7,111 bases of DNA from CAXTTV01 sp964247295 (GTDB lineage: Bacteria; Chloroflexota; Ktedonobacteria; Ktedonobacterales; Ktedonobacteraceae). This document shows, piece by piece, positions 1 to 4,547 of the stretch. Within the stretch, counting starts at the first letter, position 1. Every line of letters begins with the position of its first letter. Location of the stretch: assembly GCA_964247295.1 (NCBI GenBank), contig CAXTTV010000229.1, forward strand, positions 1-7,111. Direction: 5' to 3'. The notes under the pieces were generated by a model. That model was not told where the DNA came from. It worked only from the letters and a program-made list of their open reading frames with translations, and searched no databases. A program made the translations under genes and the position numbers.

Positions 1-76
1 GTATTTATAATCGCAAGCGTAAAGAGTCATCGTTTCAAGCTGACAGTAGATTTGTACAACTGCTTATTTCTAATTA

Positions 77-113
77 TTTTCAGATGTATCTCTGTATGGT
101 ATATCTACAGAGA
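77..113 (+). promoter_or_regulatory. Candidate promoter with overlapping inverted-repeat operator
   Basis: A perfect 8-bp inverted repeat, TCTCTGTA (89-96) and TACAGAGA (106-113), is separated by a 9-nt spacer. The spacer, TGGTATATC (97-105), reads as an extended -10 (TGn then TATATC, 4 of 6 matches to TATAAT). TTTTCA at 77-82 (4 of 6 to TTGACA) lies exactly 17 nt upstream. A dimeric repressor bound here would cover the -10 box. The expected transcript starts near 112 and leads into the zinc-ribbon membrane protein gene at 197. The repeat is seen directly. The promoter assignment is inference, because both hexamers are imperfect and other AT-rich boxes occur nearby. Confidence 0.42.
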
Positions 114-182
114 AGACACAGTTTCATAATGTTGGTCACATCTATTGCCGATTGCTGAAATCGAAAGCAGATAGTCACAAAC

Positions 183-190
183 GGGAGAAG
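183..190 (+). promoter_or_regulatory. Ribosome binding site deciding the start at 197
   Basis: GGGAGAAG lies 6 nt before ATG 197. It favours this ATG over the in-frame TTG at 152, which has no purine-rich Shine-Dalgarno sequence in front of it and would add 15 charged residues before the zinc ribbon. Confidence 0.7.
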
Positions 191-196
191 TTGCGC

Positions 197-1114
197 ATGC
201 AATGTTCCAAATGTCAACAACCACTTGAGGATAACGCTCAATCCTGCCCACATTGTGGAGCAGCGCTTCAGCAGGTTCGATCTTTGTCCTCCTTCTCATA
301 CCTGCCAGCGAATACTCCTCCCTGGCCGAAAACTCAAACGCAAACGATACGTGAGGCATCGCCGTTTCAAGATGCCTTACTCAATGCTCCTATCGAGCAC
401 CAGAGATCCGAGAAAAGGCCCTCTCGCTCTCCTGGGGCGGTTACCGGTCTGATAGCACTTCTGGTTCTGACACCTCTGCTTGGGGTTGGCCTGACGTTGA
501 GCGTACTGGCTGCGAATGGTCGCTTTGATACCGTCCAACCTCGCGCTACAGTCAGCCAGACAATAAAACCACTAGATCAGGTTTCAAAGACACCAACCGC
601 TTCTGCGGGGAATGACACCCTTCCAACACCAACCTCATTTCAGCAATCACATACCAACACCATTGGTTACGCAATCAAATATCCTAATATCTGGACAGAA
701 GAATCGCCTCAACATGCAACGTCCAGTACGTTTATCCAGTACCACCCCCAGCAGGCCAAAGGAATCATTTTGATTGTCGAACAGCACTCACAGGCACATT
801 CTACCCAGGTAAAAAGTACGAGTGAGGTGAACAATGCCAATCTCAGCGAGATTGATAGCGCCTATGGCGGCCACCAGGCATTAAGCTCCTCGTCCACCCC
901 CCATAAAGTTGGGGGAGCAGATTGGGATCAAAAAGATGCGATGTTCCAGGTGACCGATCAGAATGGGGCGCAGACAACCTTCCACTTCACAACTATCGCG
1001 GTTCAGCATGCTCATCTTTATTATGATATCGTCTACTTCGCACCAGAGAACCGCTATCAGGAAGCTGTACAAAAATATATCGATCCCATGCTCGCGTCCT
1101 TTCAATTTGTTTAA
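197..1114 (+). CDS. Zinc-ribbon, single-TM protein with PsbP/Mog1-like outer domain
   Basis: This 305-residue protein has three parts. Residues 3-20 form a zinc ribbon with C3-x2-C6 and C17-x2-C20 (CSKC and CPHC), of the type common at the N-terminus of bacterial membrane-associated proteins. A Pro/Ser/Arg-rich linker leads to one hydrophobic segment at about residues 79-106, the likely membrane anchor. After a Thr/Pro/Ser-rich spacer, residues about 155-304 look like a PsbP/Mog1-type alpha/beta domain: the opening IGYAIKYPNIW matches the usual 'y-s-i-x-y-P-x-x-W' start and the end, MLASFQFV, matches the usual terminal strand. The four-Cys ribbon would lie in the cytoplasm and the C-terminal domain outside. 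The molecular role is not known; a sensory or lipoprotein-like role is possible. The gene appears monocistronic, with an operator-like repeat upstream and a terminator 10 nt downstream. ATG 197 was chosen over TTG 152 because of its Shine-Dalgarno sequence. Confidence 0.8.
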   Translation: MQCSKCQQPLEDNAQSCPHCGAALQQVRSLSSFSYLPANTPPWPKTQTQTIREASPFQDALLNAPIEHQRSEKRPSRSPGAVTGLIALLVLTPLLGVGLTLSVLAANGRFDTVQPRATVSQTIKPLDQVSKTPTASAGNDTLPTPTSFQQSHTNTIGYAIKYPNIWTEESPQHATSSTFIQYHPQQAKGIILIVEQHSQAHSTQVKSTSEVNNANLSEIDSAYGGHQALSSSSTPHKVGGADWDQKDAMFQVTDQNGAQTTFHFTTIAVQHAHLYYDIVYFAPENRYQEAVQKYIDPMLASFQFV

Positions 1115-1124
1115 ACGCAGCAAA

Positions 1125-1163
1125 GACCGGGGACCATCTTTCGACAGCCCCCGGTCCTTTTTT
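1125..1163 (+). terminator. Rho-independent terminator between convergent genes
   Basis: GACCGGGG (1125-1132) pairs perfectly with CCCCGGTC (1149-1156) around a 16-nt loop, followed by C and six T residues (1158-1163). It begins 10 nt after the stop of the zinc-ribbon gene and ends 11 nt before the groEL stop on the other strand. The T tract makes it strong in the plus direction. Read from the minus strand the hairpin is followed by only three T residues, so it may stop groEL transcripts less efficiently. Confidence 0.9.
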
Positions 1164-1173
1164 ACCAAGCGGT

Positions 1174-2799
1174 TTAGTATTCAGGCATCGCGGGAGCGGC
1201 GGCCTTCTCCTTCTCAGGAAGATCGGTCACCAGCGCCTCGGTCGTTAGAATCATCGCGGCGATGCTTGTGGCGTTCTGAAGAGCCGAACGAGTCACCTTG
1301 GCAGGATCAATGATACCGGCGGTGACCAGATCTTTGTAGTCATCGGCCAGGACATCATATCCGACGTGCTCGGAGTTCTGCTCGCGCTGAGCGCGACGAA
1401 CACCCTCGACAATTACTGAACCATCTTTACCGCCGTTGATAGCCAACTGACGCAGGGGCTCTTCCAGAGCGCGGCGCAGAATCGTCACCCCGGTCGCGGC
1501 ATCACCCTCAAGATTCAGATTGTCCAGAGCTTTGGTGGCGTTCAATAGAGCCACACCACCACCGGGGACAATCCCCTCTTCCACTCCGGCGCGGGTCGCC
1601 GAAAGCGCATCCTCGACACGGGTCTTGCGATACTTTAGCTCAACCTCGGTACCAGCTCCAACTTTGATCAGAGCTACACCGCCAGAAAGCTTCGCCAGAC
1701 GCTCCTGAAGCTTCTCACGATCGTAATCGCTGGTGGTCTCCTCGATCTGGGCTTTGATCTGGCGGATGCGGCCCTGGATGTCCTCGGCCTCACCACGACC
1801 CTCGATGATGGTTGTGTCGTCCTTATGCGCAACGACCGAGCGAGCGGTACCAAGATCTGCCAGAGTGGCGCTGTCCAGGCGACGACCCATCTCTTCGCTG
1901 ATCACTTCTCCACCAGTCAGGGTTGCGATATCACGCAGCATCTCTTTGCGGCGATCGCCAAAGCCGGGGGCCTTTACGGCCAGAACGTTGAGGATACCGC
2001 GCAGCTTATTGACAACCAGGGTCGCCAATGCCTCTCCATCAACATCCTCAGCGATGATTACCACCTCACGACGGCCCTGCTGCGTGATCTTCTCCAGCAC
2101 CGGCAGAATATCTTGAACGGCGCTGATCTTGCGATCGGTGATCAGGATGTAAGGATTCTCGATCGTGGCGTCCATCTTCTCTGTGTTGGTCACAAAGTAA
2201 GGAGAGATGTAGCCTTTGTCGATCTGCATACCCTCAACATAGTCGGTCTCAAAGTTAATACCGCGAGACTCCTCAACGGTGATTACACCATCTTTACCGA
2301 CGCGATCCATGACATCCGCGAGCAGATTACCGATATTCTCATCGGCGGCTGAGATGGTCGCGATCTGGGCGATCTCTTTTTTGCCCTCAACCGGGATTGA
2401 GAGGGTGCGCAGATAGTTCACAACAGCCTCGGTACCACGATCAATACCATGCTTCAACTGCATGGGGTTCGCGCCGGCAGCCAGGTTCTTTAGGCCCTCA
2501 TTGACAATGGCCTGGGCCAGAACGGTGGCGGTGGTAGTACCATCACCGGCGACATCGTTGGTTTTGGTCGCGGCCTCTTTCAACAACTGAGCGCCCATAT
2601 TCTCAAAGGGGTTCTCCAGTTGGATCTCTTTGGCGACGGTCACACCATCATGAGTGACGGAAGGTGCACCGAACTTTTTGTCGATAGCAACGTTGCGGCC
2701 TTTGGGTCCCAGTGTGGTTTTTACGGCCCCGGCCAGGACATCGATTCCACGTTTCAGCGCGCGACGAGCGTCCTCATCAAAAACAAGCTGTTTAGCCAT
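1174..2799 (-). CDS. groEL: Chaperonin GroEL (Hsp60), 60 kDa subunit
   Basis: This complete 541-residue group I chaperonin assembles into a double heptameric ring that folds client proteins with GroES in the cytoplasm, driven by ATP. The N-terminus AKQLVFDEDARRALKRGID, the ATP-site segment TTLGPKGRNVAID (28-40), catalytic Asp in THDGVTVAKEI (about D51) and the nucleotide loop GDGTTTATVLA (85-95) are all present. The equatorial return segment contains EEGIVPGGGVALLNA. The C-terminus is EKEKAAAPAMPEY and lacks the Gly-Gly-Met repeats of proteobacterial GroEL; length and tail fit Chloroflexota-like homologues. The start is preceded by AAGGATG-type purines, and the gene lies 20 nt after groES. 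No frameshift or missing catalytic residue was noticed. It is expected to be transcribed with groES and probably with the Cys-rich gene ahead of it. Confidence 0.98.
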   Translation of the reverse strand: MAKQLVFDEDARRALKRGIDVLAGAVKTTLGPKGRNVAIDKKFGAPSVTHDGVTVAKEIQLENPFENMGAQLLKEAATKTNDVAGDGTTTATVLAQAIVNEGLKNLAAGANPMQLKHGIDRGTEAVVNYLRTLSIPVEGKKEIAQIATISAADENIGNLLADVMDRVGKDGVITVEESRGINFETDYVEGMQIDKGYISPYFVTNTEKMDATIENPYILITDRKISAVQDILPVLEKITQQGRREVVIIAEDVDGEALATLVVNKLRGILNVLAVKAPGFGDRRKEMLRDIATLTGGEVISEEMGRRLDSATLADLGTARSVVAHKDDTTIIEGRGEAEDIQGRIRQIKAQIEETTSDYDREKLQERLAKLSGGVALIKVGAGTEVELKYRKTRVEDALSATRAGVEEGIVPGGGVALLNATKALDNLNLEGDAATGVTILRRALEEPLRQLAINGGKDGSVIVEGVRRAQREQNSEHVGYDVLADDYKDLVTAGIIDPAKVTRSALQNATSIAAMILTTEALVTDLPEKEKAAAPAMPEY

Positions 2800-2819
2800 C
2801 TATCATCCTTCCCTTTCAA

Positions 2820-3110
2820 CTAACCAACAATAGCGAGAATGTCATTCTCTTTTAAAACCAGATACTCTTCGCCATCCAGCTTGAACTCAGTACCACCATA
2901 TTTGGCGAACAGCACACGATCACCCTCATGTACATCCAGAACGGCACGCTCTCCGTTGTCTAGCAATCGACCGCTACCAACAGCGATCACAGTCCCCTCC
3001 TGGGGCTTCTCTTTCGCTGTGTCAGGCAGCACGATACCACTCTTAGTAACCTCTTCTTTGGCGGCAGGCTTTACGACAACCCGATCGCCAACAGGACGAA
3101 TATTAGCCAT
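2820..3110 (-). CDS. groES: Co-chaperonin GroES (Hsp10)
   Basis: This 96-residue protein forms the heptameric lid that caps GroEL. It starts MANIRPVGDRVVVKP, a typical beta-barrel opening. The mobile loop with SGIVLPD (24-30), which docks on the GroEL apical domain, is intact, as are VGSGRLLDNGE, HEGDRVLFAKYGGTEFKLDGEEYLVLKENDILAIVG and the normal length. The open frame continues upstream to 3338, but that extension is not GroES-like and overlaps the preceding gene in another frame. ATG at 3110 has a clear AAGGAG 6 nt upstream and is the real start. It is followed by groEL after 20 nt and preceded by the seven-Cys protein gene, whose stop is 55 nt upstream. No terminator was seen in that 55-nt gap. 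Confidence 0.97.
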   Translation of the reverse strand: MANIRPVGDRVVVKPAAKEEVTKSGIVLPDTAKEKPQEGTVIAVGSGRLLDNGERAVLDVHEGDRVLFAKYGGTEFKLDGEEYLVLKENDILAIVG

Positions 3111-3116
3111 GATGCT

Positions 3117-3122
3117 CTCCTT
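3117..3122 (-). promoter_or_regulatory. Ribosome binding site of groES
   Basis: On the minus strand AAGGAG stands 6 nt before ATG 3110. It fixes the groES start inside a longer open frame that would otherwise extend upstream to 3338. Confidence 0.85.
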
Positions 3123-3165
3123 TTCCTTCACTAAAAAAATATCAAACCGCTTCAGGCCTCTCTCA

Positions 3166-3405
3166 CTACGCCTCTGGCTTCTCGCCCGACAGATAGTGGA
3201 TAACACCCGAAATGTTGATCGAGGGATATTGTGAGTAGTCACAGGTACAGGGACCACCCTCCGCGCAACCACGGCAACAGTAAGACCACCCCTGATAGAT
3301 GGTTGGCTCCCAGAGGATTTCAATTTCGCAGGTAGCACAGCGCGGGGCCGGGTCTTCTAACGCCTCCTGCTTCTGTAGGACAGATTTCTTGGGCTCTTCG
3401 TTCAA
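3166..3405 (-). CDS. Small seven-cysteine protein, metallothionein/treble-clef-like
   Basis: This 79-residue protein has cysteines at 23, 26, 43, 44, 47, 53 and 55: C-x2-C, sixteen residues, CC-x2-C, then C-x-C. The segment YCCRGCAEGGPCTC resembles the 'YC-x3-CA-x-G-x-C' part of bacterial SmtA-type metallothioneins, with the earlier CATC as the partner knuckle, so binding of zinc or another soft metal is likely. The N-terminal 20 residues are charged and the C-terminal 24 lack Cys; there is no signal peptide or TM segment. It starts at TTG 3405, the only start codon between the upstream in-frame stop and the Cys region; AGAGGA lies about 10 nt upstream. It precedes groES by 55 nt on the same strand with no visible terminator, suggesting one operon. 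The fold is inferred from Cys spacing alone. It could instead be a short zinc-finger protein of unknown role. Confidence 0.7.
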   Translation of the reverse strand: MNEEPKKSVLQKQEALEDPAPRCATCEIEILWEPTIYQGWSYCCRGCAEGGPCTCDYSQYPSINISGVIHYLSGEKPEA

Positions 3406-3440
3406 TGCGCGAGATCCTCTTTATATGTAAGCCTGTAACC

Positions 3441-3454
3441 CGGAGCTAACTCCG
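3441..3454 (-). repeat. Small inverted repeat in the leader of the Cys-rich/groESL operon
   Basis: CGGAG and CTCCG form a perfect 5-bp stem around a 4-nt loop. It lies between the candidate promoter and the TTG start at 3405. It may be a leader hairpin or chance; it has no T tract and is not a terminator. Confidence 0.35.
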
Positions 3455-3491
3455 AACACCATCTTTTTGACTGCTCCCATCTACTACACCC

Positions 3492-3548
3492 ATTGTCGCA
3501 TATAGAGTGTTAGAACCGCGTAGGAGAAGTGTTAGAGAAGTGTTAGAA
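3492..3548 (-). promoter_or_regulatory. Four tandem 11-bp units plus candidate -10 for the groESL operon
   Basis: Read on the minus strand, four consecutive 11-mers are TTCTAACACTT (3538-3548), CTCTAACACTT (3527-3537), CTCCTACGCGG (3516-3526, degenerate) and TTCTAACACTC (3505-3515). The core CTAACAC therefore recurs at 11 and 22 bp, on one face of the helix. Ten nt after the last CTAACA is GACAAT (3492-3497), 4 of 6 matches to TATAAT, and no good -35 is present. This layout, direct repeats with 11-bp period replacing a -35, is that of OmpR/PhoB-family activator sites; Bacillus PhoP sites use a TTAACA-like core with a 5-bp spacer. The repeats are seen directly; the regulator and promoter use are inferred. 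Confidence 0.5.
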
Positions 3549-3590
3549 TTTCTGGCTATTCTCTTGATTTATTCTCAATTTTCTGGTGAA

Positions 3591-3877
3591 GGGGTGGCTT
3601 TGCCACGCTGTTGGGAAAAGGGAACGTGCTTCCTGTGCAGAGAAGGATAGTCGAATGGGGTAGGTCGGGTCACGTGTGGACCTGTGGAGAGGGGATGTAC
3701 CACCCTTCGTCGCAAGCGAAACCATCCAGGGAAGCGGAGACCCGCCCACGTGTGTGGCGGTGGTAAGGGGAGCGATGCCCTTTGCCACGGGTTCGCACGC
3801 GACCCGATCTACGGGCGATGGCGAGGTGAGAAAACACCGTTCCTTTCTTTTCCCAGCAGAGTCACTTGCGACTCCCC
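3591..3877 (+). repeat. Intergenic element with nested long inverted repeats (structured RNA or MITE-like)
   Basis: Two inverted-repeat blocks are nested. Outer: 3608-3626 pairs with 3838-3859 (18 of 19 identical, plus a 3-nt AAA insertion in the right arm). Inner: 3660-3694 pairs with 3778-3812, 27 of 35 identical with no gaps; six of the eight differences are G-U compatible in a plus-sense RNA, giving 33 of 35 possible pairs. Small hairpins lie outside the outer stem (GTGGC/GCCAC at 3594-3606; AGTC/GACT at 3860-3873). The apical 83 nt contain CCCTT/AAGGG (3703-3707 and 3765-3769), ACCA/TGGT (3721-3724 and 3761-3764), CCGCC/GGCGG (3742-3746 and 3756-3760) and a TCGC-AA-GCGA hairpin (3710-3719). 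No clear target-site duplication was found and no known RNA family was recognised. It may be a noncoding RNA or a non-autonomous mobile repeat. Confidence 0.6.
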
Positions 3878-3889
3878 AGCGTTCTCCTA

Positions 3890-3898
3890 TGCTATAAT
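3890..3898 (+). promoter_or_regulatory. Extended -10 promoter of the biotin carrier/mutase/murI cluster
   Basis: TGCTATAAT is a perfect -10 hexamer (3893-3898) preceded by the extended TGn motif, so a -35 is not essential. The only -35-like hexamer nearby is TTGCGA (3866-3871), with a long 21-nt spacer. The predicted start near 3905 gives a leader of about 65 nt before ATG 3971. The box lies just outside the right end of the inverted-repeat element. Confidence 0.72.
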
Positions 3899-3908
3899 GA
3901 TCCCAACT

Positions 3909-3929
3909 AGCAGATAAACTGCTTTTATC
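3909..3929 (+). promoter_or_regulatory. Two overlapping alternative leader hairpins
   Basis: AGCAG/CTGCT (3909-3913 and 3919-3923) and GATAAA/TTTATC (3913-3918 and 3924-3929) share bases and cannot form together. They lie just after the predicted transcription start. The stems are short (5 and 6 bp), so an attenuation role is speculative. Confidence 0.25.
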
Positions 3930-3970
3930 CGCCTTGTAGTGCTGAAAAAGATCTAGAAGGTTTACAGGCT

Positions 3971-4534
3971 ATGCCTTATATTTCCACCATTGATGATAAA
4001 AGCTACCGCATTGACGCGGGTGAACATACAGCCCAACGGGAAGTAACGCTAGAGGACCAGTCCTACACCATCGACTGGCGGCGGATCTCCGCTCTGGCGG
4101 CAGACGGGAAAATCTCAGGCAACGTAGGTGGCCGCTACACGCTCCTTATCAATAACAGATCTTACGAGGTTTTCGCCCGCCCCCTCGATCAAGATCCCGG
4201 TACCTCTGGCCAGACCTATGAGATCCAGTTTGGTGGTCGCTCATTTGAGGTTTACGTAGAGGATGAGCGCGATCGTACACTTTCAGCCTCGGTACGGGGA
4301 TCACAGAATCGCGCTGACGCTCAATTGCGCGCTCCAATGCCCGGTCTGGTGTTGGATCTACCATTTGAGACCGGCTCCTCCGTCTCCCGAGGCCAGACAG
4401 TCGCGGTCCTGGAGGCGATGAAGATGGAGAACGATCTGGGCTCGCCCATTAATGGGACGATTAAAGAGATCAAGGTTCAGAAGGGCCAGACGGTCAATCA
4501 GGGTCAGATCCTATTAATTGTGACGGGAGAATAA
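3971..4534 (+). CDS. Biotin carboxyl carrier protein of an acyl-CoA carboxylase
   Basis: This 187-residue protein ends in a complete biotinyl domain (about 118-187): RAPMPGLV, then EAMKMEN (148-154) with K151 as the biotinylated lysine, then NGTIKEI, QKGQTVNQGQILL. It would carry CO2 from a biotin carboxylase to a carboxyltransferase in the cytoplasm. The Met-Lys-Met motif and neighbours suggest acetyl-/propionyl-CoA carboxylase type. The first 115 residues are strand-rich and hold a near repeat, YTLLINNRSYEVFAR (56-70) and YEIQFGGRSFEVYVE (83-97), perhaps like the BT domain that precedes the carrier domain in fused carboxylase alpha subunits. AGAAGG (3955-3960) lies 10 nt before the ATG. The mutase gene starts 13 nt after its stop, which favours propionyl-CoA carboxylation. 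No partner carboxylase subunit is in the window, so substrate choice is inferred from context. Confidence 0.88.
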   Translation: MPYISTIDDKSYRIDAGEHTAQREVTLEDQSYTIDWRRISALAADGKISGNVGGRYTLLINNRSYEVFARPLDQDPGTSGQTYEIQFGGRSFEVYVEDERDRTLSASVRGSQNRADAQLRAPMPGLVLDLPFETGSSVSRGQTVAVLEAMKMENDLGSPINGTIKEIKVQKGQTVNQGQILLIVTGE

Positions 4535-4547
4535 CGAGGGATCTTTT

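Noticed and set aside
6..11. Perfect TATAAT at the window edge
   Set aside because: The -35 region is mostly outside the window and there is no TGn extension, so it cannot be judged as a promoter.
152..196. TTG start adding 15 residues to the zinc-ribbon protein
   Set aside because: ATG 197 has a well-spaced GGGAGAAG, and zinc ribbons of this type normally begin within a few residues of the first Cys.
1520..2352. Plus-strand open frames of 62-175 codons opposite groEL
   Set aside because: They are antisense shadows of the strongly conserved groEL reading frame, with low-complexity Arg/Ser-rich or unpatterned products.
3111..3338. N-terminal extension of the groES frame to 172 residues
   Set aside because: The extension is not GroES-like and overlaps the Cys-rich gene; AAGGAG plus ATG at 3110 gives the canonical 96-residue GroES.
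3505..3548. CIRCE (HrcA) operator for groESL
   Set aside because: GAGTGTTA resembles the CIRCE half-site GAGTGCTAA, but the units are direct repeats at 11-bp steps and no opposing TTAGCACTC half at 9-nt spacing was found.
3591..3877. Known large RNA (RNase P, tmRNA, SRP RNA or 6S RNA)
   Set aside because: I could not find the conserved core sequences of these RNAs, such as the SRP GGAA-loop region or the RNase P core, and the pairing layout does not match.
3543..3917. Small open frames on both strands across the intergenic element (about 73-81 codons)
   Set aside because: They run through the inverted-repeat arms on both strands, have no ribosome binding site and show no recognisable protein pattern.
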